A stretch of 64,000 bases of DNA from Tropicimonas sp047971885 (GCF_047971885.1 NZ_JBKEAE010000008.1:17360-81359), one strand, 5' to 3'; numbered from the stretch's first letter, positions 33,080 through 42,393 are shown. Notes: generated by a model from the letters alone, not told the origin. Made by a program: numbers and translations.

Positions 33080-34477
33080 ATGGAAGAGATCATGACCGTA
33101 CTTACCAATACGCCCTGGGACGAATTGCAGATCGGCATGGAAGCCGAGGTGCGCCGCGTCTGCCGGGCCGACGATTTTTATGTTTTTGCCAATATTACCG
33201 GCAACATGAACCCCAAGCACTTTCCCCGCTTCAAGGATCTGGATGGCGCGGCGCTGCAGGAACCGGTGGCGCCGGCGATGTGGGTTTCGACGCTGATTTC
33301 CTCGGCGCTCGGCAACAAGCTGCCGGGGCCGGGAACGCTCTACAAGTCACAATGTCTGGAGTTTTTCGAACGTGCCTTTGCCGGCGATGAACTGATCATC
33401 CGCGTCAGGGTGACCGAGAAACTGCCGGATCGCGTCGCGCGCTTCGCCTGCCGGGTCGACACGACCGATGGCAAGAAACTGGCCGAGGGCACGGCGGATG
33501 TCCATGTGCCCACCGTGCGCATCGACTACCGGGTCGACGACATACCGGGGCTGATCGTCCAGCGGCATATCCATTTCGACGCGCTTCTTTCGGAAGCCGA
33601 GCCGCTGCCGCCGATCATGACCGCCGTCGTCGCCCCCGAGACCGAGGATTCGCTGCTGGGGCCGCTGCTGGGCTACGACCATACGCTGATCCACCCGATC
33701 CTGATCGGGAGCGCGGCAAGGATACGCGATGCCGCCGGGAAGATCGGGCGCGACATCTCGGGCTTCGATATCATCGACGAGCCGGATCACGCCCGCGCCG
33801 CGGCGCTTGGCGTGCGCATGGTCAACGACGGACTGGCGGCGGCGCTGATGAAGGGCAACCTGCATACCGACCTGCTGCTGGGCGAGGTGGTCAAGCGCGA
33901 CGGCGGGCTGCGCACCGGGCGCCGCCTGTCGCATGTCTTTGTCATGGATGTACCGGGCCTGACCCATCTGCTGCTGATCTCGGACGGTGCGATCAATATC
34001 GCGCCCGATCTGGAAACCAAGGTCGATATCACGCAGAACGCGATCGACCTGGCGCATACGCTGGGGATAGCCGAGCCCAAGGTCGGGGTCCTTTCCGCCG
34101 TCGAAACCCTGAACCCGAAGATTCAGTCGACGCTCGATGCGGCGGCGCTTTCCAAGATGGCCGAGCGCGGCCAGATCAAGGGCGCGCTGGTTGACGGGCC
34201 ACTGGCGCTGGACAACGCTGTCAATATTCAGGCCGCACGGACCAAGGGCATCCGGTCGCTGGTTGCCGGGCAGGCCGATATCCTGATCGCGCCGACGCTG
34301 GAATCGGCGAACATGCTGGCCAAGGAACTGACCTTCATTGCCCATGCCGAGGCGGGCGGGATCGTCATGGGGGCAAAATGCCCGGTGATCCTGACCAGCC
34401 GCGCCGACGACGATCAGGCGCGCCTGGTGTCCTGCGCGGTCGCGGCGCTTTATGCGCACCGCAAACCGCTGACCTGA
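33080..34477 (+). CDS. Bifunctional MaoC-type hydratase / phosphate acyltransferase fusion
   Basis: A 465-residue two-domain protein. Residues ~10-145 form a MaoC/hot-dog domain (AEVRRVCRADDFYVFANITG, then NPKHFPRFKDLDGAALQEPV and PGTLYKSQCLEFFERAFAGD). Residues ~165-465 are a phosphotransacetylase/phosphate-butyryltransferase domain (PPIMTAVVAPETEDSLLGPL, NDGLAAALMKGNLHTDLLLG, GALVDGPLALDNAV, ADILIAPTLESANMLAKEL). Databases usually call this enoyl-CoA hydratase/phosphate acetyltransferase; the physiological reaction is not known to me. GAGG 8 nt before ATG at 33080 supports the start. No acetate kinase gene follows, which is the usual partner of such proteins. Confidence 0.82.
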   Translation: MEEIMTVLTNTPWDELQIGMEAEVRRVCRADDFYVFANITGNMNPKHFPRFKDLDGAALQEPVAPAMWVSTLISSALGNKLPGPGTLYKSQCLEFFERAFAGDELIIRVRVTEKLPDRVARFACRVDTTDGKKLAEGTADVHVPTVRIDYRVDDIPGLIVQRHIHFDALLSEAEPLPPIMTAVVAPETEDSLLGPLLGYDHTLIHPILIGSAARIRDAAGKIGRDISGFDIIDEPDHARAAALGVRMVNDGLAAALMKGNLHTDLLLGEVVKRDGGLRTGRRLSHVFVMDVPGLTHLLLISDGAINIAPDLETKVDITQNAIDLAHTLGIAEPKVGVLSAVETLNPKIQSTLDAAALSKMAERGQIKGALVDGPLALDNAVNIQAARTKGIRSLVAGQADILIAPTLESANMLAKELTFIAHAEAGGIVMGAKCPVILTSRADDDQARLVSCAVAALYAHRKPLT

Positions 34478-34583
34478 ACGGATATCGGGCCGAACCGGAA
34501 CCGGCCATCCATCCGGTTCCGCGCACGATGCACTTTTCCGGCAACCGGCCGGACCCATGCGAAAGAACCAGAAGGGGCACAAG

Positions 34584-35570
34584 ATGAAGACGCGTATGCT
34601 TGGCGCAAACGGATTCAAGGTCAGCGAGATCGGACTCGGCTGCTGGCAGATCGGCGCCGACTGGGGAACCGGGGTTTCCCGCGATATCGGGGCGGAGATC
34701 CTGACCACCGCAGCCAGCCACGGTGTTACCTTCTTCGACACCGCCGATGTCTATGGCAACGGCCGCAGCGAGGACATGATCGGCCAGTTCCTGAAGCACT
34801 ACGACGATGGCCCGATCCGTGTTGCCACCAAGTTCGGCCGGGGAGTGGGCGTCTATCCCGATGGCTACACCGAAGACGCGCTGCGCCGCAGCGTCGATGC
34901 ATCGCGCGCACGGCTGGGGGTCGAGGCGCTCGACCTGATCCAACTTCACTGCATCCCGACCGAAGTTCTGCGTGACGGTACGATATTCGACTGGCTGCGC
35001 AGGTTGCAGCAGGAGGGTGCGATCCGCCACTTCGGCGCCAGTGTCGAGACCGTCGAGGAGGGCCTGATCTGTCTTGGGCAGGAGGGGTTGCTGTCGCTCC
35101 AGGTGATCTTCAACCTGTTCCGCCAGAAACTGGTAACCGACCTGTTCCCGCAGGCCCAGGATAAAGGCGTGGGCATCATCGTCCGCCTGCCGCTGGCCAG
35201 CGGTCTGCTCAGCGGCAAGTTCTCCGCCGATACGGTGTTTCCGCAAGACGATCACCGCAACTTCAACCGCGACGGCGCCGCCTTCAACGTGGGCGAGACC
35301 TTTGCCGGGCTGCCGTTCGAAAAGGGGGTCGAACTGACCGAGGATCTGCGGACCATGCTGCCCGAGGGAATGACGCTGGCGAAGATGGCACAGCGCTGGA
35401 TTCTCGATCATCCGGCGGTATCGACGATCATCCCGGGCGCCAGCGCACCCGACCAGATCCTGCGCAATACCGGTGCCTCGGACATGCCGCCGCTGCCAAA
35501 GGCGCTGCACGAGAAACTGGCGGCTTTCTATGTCGCGAAGGTCGAGAACAATATCCGCGGCCCCTACTGA
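34584..35570 (+). CDS. Aldo/keto reductase
   Basis: A 328-residue NADP-dependent oxidoreductase of the aldo/keto reductase superfamily. The catalytic tetrad is readable: Asp and Tyr in FFDTADVYGNGRSEDMIGQF, Lys in RVATKFGRG and His in DLIQLHCIP. The C-terminal cofactor region AQRWILDHPAVSTIIPGASA is normal. AAGGGG precedes ATG at 34584. The substrate is not identifiable; the neighbours on either side (acyltransferase fusion, ArsR regulator) do not form an obvious pathway. Confidence 0.85.
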   Translation: MKTRMLGANGFKVSEIGLGCWQIGADWGTGVSRDIGAEILTTAASHGVTFFDTADVYGNGRSEDMIGQFLKHYDDGPIRVATKFGRGVGVYPDGYTEDALRRSVDASRARLGVEALDLIQLHCIPTEVLRDGTIFDWLRRLQQEGAIRHFGASVETVEEGLICLGQEGLLSLQVIFNLFRQKLVTDLFPQAQDKGVGIIVRLPLASGLLSGKFSADTVFPQDDHRNFNRDGAAFNVGETFAGLPFEKGVELTEDLRTMLPEGMTLAKMAQRWILDHPAVSTIIPGASAPDQILRNTGASDMPPLPKALHEKLAAFYVAKVENNIRGPY

Positions 35571-35588
35571 GGCCCCGTTGCGATGCGG

Positions 35589-35948
35589 TCAGCTGGCGGC
35601 GGACCCGTCCCCGGCCGCCGCGTTGTCCGACGCCGGCAATGGCGCGCGGTCTTCCCCGTCCGGGCCGCAGAACAGATCGTAGACGACTTCGAGTATCCGG
35701 CGCGGCCGGTTGTCGGCGAGCGAATAATAGATCGTCTTGCCGTCTCGGCGCGGCTGGACGAGCCCTTCGAGCCTGAGCCGGCTCAACTGCTGCGAAACGG
35801 CGGCCTGCCGGGCCGACAGCAGGCTTTCGAGTTCCGACACCGATTTTTCGCCATTCACCAGGTGACACAATATCATCAGCCGCCCCTCGTGGCTGATCGC
35901 CTTGAGGAAACCGGCGGCATCCCGGGCCCGGGTGACGATACGATCCAT
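35589..35948 (-). CDS. ArsR-family regulator with SqrR/BigR-type cysteine pair
   Basis: A winged-helix repressor of 119 residues (from ATG at 35948; an ATG at 36020 with a GGGG site would add 24). HTH and wing: KSVSELESLLSARQAAVSQQ, LSRLRLEGLVQPRRDGKTIY. It lacks the ELCVCDL metal site of ArsR/SmtB. Instead it has Cys28 (LMILCHL) and Cys94 (VVYDLFCG), 66 residues apart, the same spacing as the Cys41/Cys107 pair of Rhodobacter capsulatus SqrR that senses persulfides. A reactive-sulfur sensor is therefore likely. No sulfide oxidation genes are next to it; it converges on the aldo/keto reductase gene. Confidence 0.8.
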   Translation of the reverse strand: MDRIVTRARDAAGFLKAISHEGRLMILCHLVNGEKSVSELESLLSARQAAVSQQLSRLRLEGLVQPRRDGKTIYYSLADNRPRRILEVVYDLFCGPDGEDRAPLPASDNAAAGDGSAAS

Positions 35949-36241
35949 GTCATCACCCGATGTCCGGTCATCGAACACCGGATGTGCGGTCTCCCGGTCG
36001 GAATATGAAAGGCGGTCCATTCGTTCTGCACCCCACTGACGGAGTCGAGAATTGCATCCGAACCGGCTGTTTTCAAGGCAGACCGGCAATGTTGGCGGAA
36101 ATCGGGCGGCGAAACGGCCCGTCTGTGCGAACGCTGACACTCGCCTGCCGGCGGGCGGCCCTGCGCGAATCGACCGAAAGGCGAACGATTCTCCGGCTTT
36201 CAGACCGATCCGGAAACACACCTGTCCTGCGTTCGATCCGG

Positions 36242-37729
36242 TTATCGGCCGCTATCGCCCCGGCTCGACCTGACCCGGTCGACAGCGTTCCGCCAGCGGG
36301 CATGGATTTCGGCGCGCTCCGTCGCGGGTATCGCCGGGGTGAAGGCTTCGCTGGTCCTGTCCCCGGTCAGCGCCGAGGCATCGCAGCCGAGGGATTCGAA
36401 CGCCATCGTCGCCACGCCGAGCGCGCCGATCTCGGCGACGTCGCGGCGCGTCACCGTCCGGTCGAGAAGATCGGCCTGAAGCTGCATCAGAAAGCCGTTC
36501 GCCGAGGCGCCGCCATCGGCCAGCAGGCCATCGAGTCCGCTGCCGACATCGCGTTCCATGGCAAAAAAGACGTCGGCGATCTGCATGGCGATGGCTTCGA
36601 AAGTGGCGCGTGCCACATGTGCCGGCGTGCACCCGAGGGTCAGCCCGGCGATGGCGCCCTTGGCGGTATCGTCCCAGTGCGGAGCGCCCAGACCCGAAAA
36701 CGCGGGCACAACCGTGACACCGTTCGAGTTGCCGACGCTCTGCGCCAGTTCGGACAGGTCCCGTGCGTCGCCGACACCGAGCAGCCCGGCAACATAGGCC
36801 GCCGCCTGCGCCGAGATGGTAATGTTGCCCTCAATCGCATAGGCAACCTCGGCGCCGCGCGACCAGGCGATGGTGCCGGACAGCCCGTGGGACGATGGCG
36901 TCCGCCCGGGCACCAGCGTCATCAGCGACGAGCCGGTGCCGTAGGTTGCCTTGACGACACCCGGCGCCCTTACCCCGTGGCCATAGAGCGCGGCATGGGA
37001 ATCGCCCAGCATGGCGAGAATCGGCAATCCGTCCGGCAGGCCGGGCACGCCCCTGGTATGGCCGAAGATGCTGTCCGATGGGCATGGTTCGGGCAGGGCG
37101 CTGATCGGCGCGCCGAAAAGCTCGCAAAGCCCGGCATCCCACACCAGCCGTGCGGTATCGAACAACTGGGTGCGCGAGGCGTTGGAATGATCGGTGGCGA
37201 AGCGTTCACCCGCGGTCAGGTTCCACAGCAGCCACGTGTCGATGGTTCCCGCCCGGAGCCTGCCCGCGGCCGCCAGACCGGCGGCTTCGGGAACGTTTTC
37301 CATCACCCAGCCCAGCTTGCTGGCGGGAAACAGCGGATTGATCGACAGGCCGGTGCGGTCGCTGACCATGGGATCATGGCCCGCCGCCCGCAGGGATTCG
37401 GCCGCATCGGCGGTACGCCGGCACTGCCAGAGGATGCAGGGGCCGACGGGCGCACCCGTCTCGCCGTTCCAGACCGCCAGCGTCTCGCGCTGGTTCGAAA
37501 TGGCAAGCCCGGCGATACCCTCCGCCCCCGCCTGTTCGACGATGCCCGCAATCACATCGAGAACGCTTTGCCAGATGTCCGCAGCCGATTGCTCGGCCCA
37601 GCCGGGCCGCGGGTAGCCGGAGGTGCGGGGAACCGAGGCCCTCGCCACGATCCGTCCGTCGCTGTCGATCAGCACCGCCTTGGAATTGGTCGTGCCCTGA
37701 TCTATGGCCAGTATGCGCGGGGCGATCAT
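36242..37729 (-). CDS. FGGY-family carbohydrate kinase, candidate D-apulose kinase
   Basis: A 495-residue sugar kinase resembling glycerol kinase (ILAIDQGTTNSKAVLIDSDG at the N-terminus, SNQRETLAVW, WLLWNLTAGERFATDHSNAS, and the C-terminal FGGY part PAFSGLGAPHWDDTAKGAIA with LLADGGASANGFLMQLQADL). Glycerol kinase proper is unlikely because it is coupled (1-nt overlap) behind split transketolase genes and a sugar isomerase. In the D-apiose transketolase pathway the equivalent enzyme phosphorylates D-apulose. Substrate is inferred from context only. Confidence 0.75.
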   Translation of the reverse strand: MIAPRILAIDQGTTNSKAVLIDSDGRIVARASVPRTSGYPRPGWAEQSAADIWQSVLDVIAGIVEQAGAEGIAGLAISNQRETLAVWNGETGAPVGPCILWQCRRTADAAESLRAAGHDPMVSDRTGLSINPLFPASKLGWVMENVPEAAGLAAAGRLRAGTIDTWLLWNLTAGERFATDHSNASRTQLFDTARLVWDAGLCELFGAPISALPEPCPSDSIFGHTRGVPGLPDGLPILAMLGDSHAALYGHGVRAPGVVKATYGTGSSLMTLVPGRTPSSHGLSGTIAWSRGAEVAYAIEGNITISAQAAAYVAGLLGVGDARDLSELAQSVGNSNGVTVVPAFSGLGAPHWDDTAKGAIAGLTLGCTPAHVARATFEAIAMQIADVFFAMERDVGSGLDGLLADGGASANGFLMQLQADLLDRTVTRRDVAEIGALGVATMAFESLGCDASALTGDRTSEAFTPAIPATERAEIHARWRNAVDRVRSSRGDSGR

Positions 37730-38688
37730 CACGCGGCCTTTCTGGCCAGCACCTTGCGCGCGGCATCGGCGATACCGCTCGCGGTCAGCCCGAAACGCTC
37801 GAACAGCCATTCGACCGAGCCGGTCGGCACGAAGCCCGGAAACCCGATGAACTCCATCGGCACCGGCGTATTGCGCGCCACCAGTTCCGCCACGGCACCA
37901 CCGAGCCCGCCGCGAACCGACGCCTCTTCCACCGTCACGATGGCGCCGGTTTCGGCAGCCGACAGGATCGCGGCCTCGTCGAGCGGGTTGATGGTCGAGT
38001 GGTTGAGAACGCACGCCGAAATACCCTCGGCGGCGAGTTTTTCCGCCGCATCGGCGGCAAGGTGCGCGGTCGTCCCGCAGGCGACGATGGTCAGGTCGCC
38101 CCCCCGACGCAGCACCTCGGCCCGGCCGGGTTCGAAGCTGCGGTTCTCGACCTCGAGCGCGGGCACCGGCATCCGGCTCAGGCGGATGTAGACCGGCCCC
38201 TCATGCGCCGCCGCCCATTTGACCGCCTCGGCGGTTTCCCACGGGTCGGCAGGAACGATGACGGTGATGTTGGTCAGCGGCCTGAGCCAGGCGAAATCCT
38301 CAATCGAATGGTGGGTCGCGCCAAGCTCGCCATAGGCGATGCCGCTCGACTGGCCGACAAGCTTCACATTGGCGTCGGAATAGGCCACATCGGCCTTGAT
38401 CTGCTCCAGTGCCCGTCCGGTCAGAAAGCACGAGGCCCCCGACACGAACGGTATCCTGCCACCGTTGGCCAGCCCCGCGCCGCCGCCGACCAGCATCTGT
38501 TCGGCGATACCGACATTGACGGTACGTTCGGGGAATTTCTTCTGGAAGCCGTTCAGCTTGGACGATCCGACGCTGTCATTCACCACGACAACGATACGGT
38601 CGTCTGCGGCCGCCAGCGCCTCGATCGTTTCGGCAAAGGCGTTGCGGCAATCGAACATCGGGCGGTCTTTCACATCATCGAGGGCCAT
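37729..38688 (-). CDS. Transketolase, C-terminal subunit (apulose-4-phosphate transketolase-like)
   Basis: The Pyr plus C-terminal half of a split transketolase, 319 residues. It contains FPERTVNVGIAEQMLVGGGA (the E of GIAEQ activates thiamine diphosphate), LVGQSSGIAYGELGATHHSI, EGPVYIRLSRMPVP and the C-terminal domain TIVACGTTAHLAADAAEKLA. ATG at 38688 lies 2 bp after the N-subunit stop; GTG at 38694 is an alternative. Together with its partner it would transfer a two-carbon unit; the split form next to an isomerase and FGGY kinase matches AptA/AptB-type loci. Confidence 0.88.
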   Translation of the reverse strand: MALDDVKDRPMFDCRNAFAETIEALAAADDRIVVVVNDSVGSSKLNGFQKKFPERTVNVGIAEQMLVGGGAGLANGGRIPFVSGASCFLTGRALEQIKADVAYSDANVKLVGQSSGIAYGELGATHHSIEDFAWLRPLTNITVIVPADPWETAEAVKWAAAHEGPVYIRLSRMPVPALEVENRSFEPGRAEVLRRGGDLTIVACGTTAHLAADAAEKLAAEGISACVLNHSTINPLDEAAILSAAETGAIVTVEEASVRGGLGGAVAELVARNTPVPMEFIGFPGFVPTGSVEWLFERFGLTASGIADAARKVLARKAA

Positions 38689-38690
38689 GG

Positions 38691-39533
38691 TCACGCCAAC
38701 TCCTTCATCGCGATCTCGAATTGTTCGGCACTGGGAATGCCATGGTGCCATTTGACGTTGTTTTCCATATAGGAAACGCCCTTGCCCTTGATCGTGTTGG
38801 CGATCACGCAAAGCGGCTTCTCGCGGTCGCCGACCGGGCGGCCGAGCACGTCGAGCAACTGGCGGTAATCATGTCCGTCGACCATCTCGACATGCCAGTT
38901 GAAGGCTTCCCATTTCCTGTCGAGCGGGTCGAGGCCCGCGGTTTCCTCGGTGCCCGCCCCCTGCTGAAGCCGGTTGCGGTCAACGATCACCGTCAGGTTC
39001 CGCAGCTTGCGGTGGCCGCCGGTCATCGCGGCCTCCCAGTTCGAGCCTTCCTGACTCTCGCCGTCGCCGAGCAGCACATAGGTGCGGTAACCGGCACCGG
39101 AAATCTGCCCGGCGATGGCGATGCCGGTGCCGACGGGCAGGCCGTGACCGAGCGGGCCGGTATTGGTTTCGATCCCCGGCAGATAGGTCCGGTTCGGGTG
39201 GCCGTTCAGCTTCGACAGCGGCTGCATGTAGGTCGAGAGCTGTTCCTCGGGGAAATAGCCCGCTGCGGCGAGCACCGAATAGAACGCGCCCGTACAATGC
39301 CCCTTGCTCATGATGAAACGGTCGCGGTCCGGGTTGCGGGGGTCCGCCGGGTCGTAGCGCAACACGCCGAAATAGAGCGTTGCCAGAATGTCGGTTGCCG
39401 ACAGGTCGCCGCCCGGATGGCCGAGTTGCGCGTCATACACCATGCGGATCAGCCGGCGGCGCATCCACGCCGCCTTGTCGCGGATCGTGTCGAGCTTGCG
39501 GTCTTGCGCAATCGGGTTGGTAAGGTCGGTCAT
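38691..39533 (-). CDS. Transketolase, N-terminal subunit (apulose-4-phosphate transketolase-like)
   Basis: The PP half of a split transketolase, 280 residues. Thiamine-diphosphate motifs are clear: GHPGGDLSATDILATLYFG, FIMSKGHCTGAFY, LGHGLPVGTGIAIA and LLGDGESQEGSNWEAAMTGG then VIVDRNRLQQ (GDGxxxxG...N). Lies 28 bp after the isomerase gene and immediately before the C-terminal subunit. Classical full-length transketolase for the pentose phosphate pathway is normally encoded elsewhere, so this pair is probably pathway-specific. Confidence 0.88.
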   Translation of the reverse strand: MTDLTNPIAQDRKLDTIRDKAAWMRRRLIRMVYDAQLGHPGGDLSATDILATLYFGVLRYDPADPRNPDRDRFIMSKGHCTGAFYSVLAAAGYFPEEQLSTYMQPLSKLNGHPNRTYLPGIETNTGPLGHGLPVGTGIAIAGQISGAGYRTYVLLGDGESQEGSNWEAAMTGGHRKLRNLTVIVDRNRLQQGAGTEETAGLDPLDRKWEAFNWHVEMVDGHDYRQLLDVLGRPVGDREKPLCVIANTIKGKGVSYMENNVKWHHGIPSAEQFEIAMKELA

Positions 39534-39561
39534 TTCGGATCCTCGTCTCGGAGCCGCCGCA

Positions 39562-41025
39562 TCAGCATGCCGGCAGGGTGAGCGTGGGCACGGCGGGTGC
39601 GCCGTGATTGTAGATCGGCCAGCGCAGGTAGCGGGTGACGGCCTCGTTCACCACATCGGCGTGGTGGCCGCGCACCATGGCGACGTGATGCTCGAAACCG
39701 TTCTGGGTGACAAAGGCCATCAGCTCGCGCAGGCGTTCCACCCGGGTCACCGCGATTCCGCCATCCATCGGAAAGGGATCGTCGGTAAAGTCGCCCTGAC
39801 CCACATAGGCCTTGAGCGTTCCTGCGCCGTCGTCCGACGAGAGGCGGAAATAGGTCATCGGACCGGGCGCGACCTTGCCCTTGACCGCGCCGAAGCATTT
39901 GGCGCGTCCGATGGTTTCACCCAGCACGTCAAGCTCGCCCACTTCCGGGATGACCCCCATGAACTGCTTGGGATAATTGCCGCAATGGGTGCAGACGCAC
40001 TTGTCCGCCGCATCGCCGTAGTTGTTGTTCCAGTCGAGGATCGCCGAGGGCTGACCGGCGGCCAGCGCCAGCGCATACATGGAGACAGCGCCCATCACGT
40101 CCACCTCGCAGGCGGAAGGCATCAGTTCCTCGCCCATCATCGACATGGTGAGGCAGGTGGCGCAGCCGAAATTGTCCTGAAGCGAACGCCAGCACTGGAT
40201 GGCGGAGGCGTCACATTCGTTCTCGGCGATCCAGCGGTTGACGGCGACGGACCACTTGGCCTGTTTCGCGATCTGCGCGGGCGTAATGTGGGCGGGGATG
40301 GTGCCGTAGGCCCTGATGGCGGCGAGTTTCGCGGCAAGGTCCGCGTCGTCATCGGCAATCGCCGAAGCGCTCGCGATGATCTCCGACAGGTCGACCGTGA
40401 CCACGGTCATGCCGCTGGCCTGAAGCAGCTTTTCAGAGAAGCGCATGGTCTGGAACGGGCTGGTGCGGGCGCCGATGGCGCCGATGCGGGCATTTTTCAG
40501 CCCGCGGACGGTGCGGCAGATGCGGGCGAAGCGGTCGAGATCGGCGCCGAATTCCGCGCCGCCGGTATCGCAGGTGTGCAAGGTCGTTTCGGTGAAGGGC
40601 ACGCCGTATTGATAGAAGTTGTTGGCAACCGACAGCTTGCCGCAGAAGGCGTCGCGGCGGGAATGAACATCGACCTTGTCGATATCGTCGTTGCTTGCCT
40701 GAAGCAGGATCGGGACGTTCAGCTTCGCACGGTTGACCAGTTCGGCAACGGCGATCTCGTCGCCGAAATTGGGCAGGCAGATCACCAGCCCGTCGATCTC
40801 GTCGCGGTGCCGCGAGAAATGCTCGGCGTAGAGCTTTGCGTCGACGACGGACTGAACAGCGCCGTTGACCGTCGCCTCGAACGGCAGGGTGCTGGCGGCA
40901 ATTCCCAGCCGTTCCAGATGGGCAAGCGTTTCCTCGCGCGCCGCCCTGCACGGGGCTCCGTTGAAAAACGCCCGGCTGCCGATCACGACACCCAGCGTCA
41001 CCTTGCGTATTGCGTTCCGCATCAT
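39562..41025 (-). CDS. L-fucose/L-arabinose isomerase-like protein, candidate D-apiose isomerase
   Basis: A 487-residue protein with the three-domain architecture of the AraA/FucI superfamily. Landmarks are VTLGVVIGSRAFFNGAPC at the N-terminus, DGLVICLPNFGDEIAVAELV, then a substrate domain with ENECDASAIQCWRSLQDNFG and CEVDVMGAVSMYALALAAGQ, DWNNNYGDAADKCVCTHCGN and HHVAMVRGHHADVVNEAVTR. GGAGGAG precedes ATG at 41025. It is the first gene of an isomerase-transketolase-kinase operon, divergent from a sugar ABC transporter. D-apiose to D-apulose isomerisation is my inference from the gene set; L-fucose or another sugar remains possible, but no fuculose-phosphate aldolase is present. Confidence 0.7.
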   Translation of the reverse strand: MMRNAIRKVTLGVVIGSRAFFNGAPCRAAREETLAHLERLGIAASTLPFEATVNGAVQSVVDAKLYAEHFSRHRDEIDGLVICLPNFGDEIAVAELVNRAKLNVPILLQASNDDIDKVDVHSRRDAFCGKLSVANNFYQYGVPFTETTLHTCDTGGAEFGADLDRFARICRTVRGLKNARIGAIGARTSPFQTMRFSEKLLQASGMTVVTVDLSEIIASASAIADDDADLAAKLAAIRAYGTIPAHITPAQIAKQAKWSVAVNRWIAENECDASAIQCWRSLQDNFGCATCLTMSMMGEELMPSACEVDVMGAVSMYALALAAGQPSAILDWNNNYGDAADKCVCTHCGNYPKQFMGVIPEVGELDVLGETIGRAKCFGAVKGKVAPGPMTYFRLSSDDGAGTLKAYVGQGDFTDDPFPMDGGIAVTRVERLRELMAFVTQNGFEHHVAMVRGHHADVVNEAVTRYLRWPIYNHGAPAVPTLTLPAC

Positions 41026-41352
41026 TCATGCTCCTCCGGCCCGAAACCCGCGCACACCCGGCACGGCAGGCCGGTTCGAGCGGATTCCTTTGCTGATCTT
41101 TCGTATACTATCGATTGATTGCGTTTGCAATTGAATTATCGCATGAGCGTCTTGAATCCTGACAGGCACGCCTGTCCTGCGATACCTGCCGCCCACGTAG
41201 CGCAAACGCCAGAAATTCACCTTTCTCCCTTTGGTTGAATCACTGCGGCAAACAGGTCCACGCCCACCCCGACAAAGTTCACGATTACACTCGCGGCAAT
41301 CAAAACGCACTCAGTGCTGCTTTTCGGCGCATGCGTATCAAAACAAAAGCAA

Positions 41353-41381
41353 TTGACAAAATTCAAAAGTCAAAGTCTATT
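41353..41381 (+). promoter_or_regulatory. Sigma70-type promoter for the sugar ABC transporter operon
   Basis: TTGACA at 41353-41358 and TCTATT at 41376-41381 are separated by 17 bp, in an AT-rich patch within the 410-bp divergent gap between the isomerase gene and the binding-protein gene. Repeats of CAAAA/CAAAG overlap the spacer (about 41357-41374) and could be where the DeoR-family regulator binds. The minus-strand promoter is less clear; the sequence around 41098-41140 is also AT-rich. Confidence 0.55.
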
Positions 41382-41435
41382 TATCGCGGAGGAGCCCCGC
41401 ATGAACCGGGGACGGCTTTCCACATGGAGGAACTC

Positions 41436-42377
41436 ATGAACATCAAACGCAGACTGCTGGTATCCGCGCTTGCCCTCGGCATGGCCGGCGCCCTGCCGGG
41501 CCTTGCCGCGGCAGACGGGCTGATCGCGATCATCACCCCCAGCCACGACAACCCCTTCTTCAAGGCAGAAGCGGTCGGCGCCGAGGCAAAGGCCAGGGAA
41601 CTGGGCTATGAAACGCTTGTCATGGTCCACGACGACGATGCCAACAAGCAGTCCGAACTGTTCGATTCCGCCATTGCCAGTGGCGCGAAGGCGATCATTC
41701 TCGACAATGCCGGCGCGGATGCCACCGTTTCGGCGGTGCAGCGCGCCAAGGACGCGGGCATCCCGTCCTTCCTGATCGACCGCGAGATCACCGCCAGCGG
41801 CGTCGCGGTCAGCCAGATCGTTTCGAACAACTATCAGGGCGCGCAACTCGGCGCCGAGGAATTCGTCACCCTGATGGGCGAGGAAGGCAAATACGCCGAA
41901 CTTCTGGGCCGCGAATCGGATACCAACGCCGGCATCCGCTCCTCGGGTTATCACGACGTGATCGACCAGTATCCCGACATGGAAATGGTCGCCCAGCAAT
42001 CGGCCAACTGGTCCCAGACCGAAGCCTATACGGTGATGGAGACCATGCTTCAGGCCAACCCCGATCTGAAGGGCGTGATCTCGGGCAACGACACCATGGC
42101 CATGGGCGCCTGGGCGGCGCTGAAGGCCGCCGGCCGCGAGGATGTGATCGTGGTCGGTTTCGACGGCTCCAACGACGTGCGCGATTCGATCATCGAAGGC
42201 GGCATCAGGGCCACGGTGCTGCAGCCGGCCTATCGCCAAGCGCAACTCGCGGTCGAGCAGGCGGACAAGTACCTGACCACCGGCTCGACGGGCATGGAGG
42301 AAAAGCAGTTGATGGATTGTATCCTCATCAACGGCGACAACGCCTCCAAGCTTGAAACGTTTGCGCTGGCCGACTGA
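41436..42377 (+). CDS. Ribose-type ABC transporter substrate-binding protein
   Basis: Periplasmic sugar-binding protein, 313 residues, of the RbsB (Peripla_BP_4) family. MNIKRRLLVSALALGMAGAL then PGLAAA is the signal peptide. The mature part begins DGLIAIITPSHDNPFFKAEA, with ALAxDREITAS-like hinge sequence (FLIDREITASGVAVSQI) and VISGNDTMAMGAWAALKAAG. GGAGG lies 5 nt before ATG at 41436. It heads the transporter operon divergent from the isomerase/transketolase/kinase genes, so it should bind the sugar those enzymes degrade. Confidence 0.9.
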   Translation: MNIKRRLLVSALALGMAGALPGLAAADGLIAIITPSHDNPFFKAEAVGAEAKARELGYETLVMVHDDDANKQSELFDSAIASGAKAIILDNAGADATVSAVQRAKDAGIPSFLIDREITASGVAVSQIVSNNYQGAQLGAEEFVTLMGEEGKYAELLGRESDTNAGIRSSGYHDVIDQYPDMEMVAQQSANWSQTEAYTVMETMLQANPDLKGVISGNDTMAMGAWAALKAAGREDVIVVGFDGSNDVRDSIIEGGIRATVLQPAYRQAQLAVEQADKYLTTGSTGMEEKQLMDCILINGDNASKLETFALAD

Positions 42378-42393
42378 CGGCTTCAGCCACCCG

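Noticed and set aside
36242..37729. Glycerol kinase for glycerol catabolism
   Set aside because: Sequence is GlpK-like, but no glpD, glpF or glycerol regulator is nearby and the gene is coupled to split transketolase genes; a pathway-specific FGGY kinase is more likely.
38688..38811. Upstream extension of the transketolase C-terminal subunit
   Set aside because: The added residues are the preceding N-subunit gene read in another frame; start at 38688 fits the coupling and the domain.
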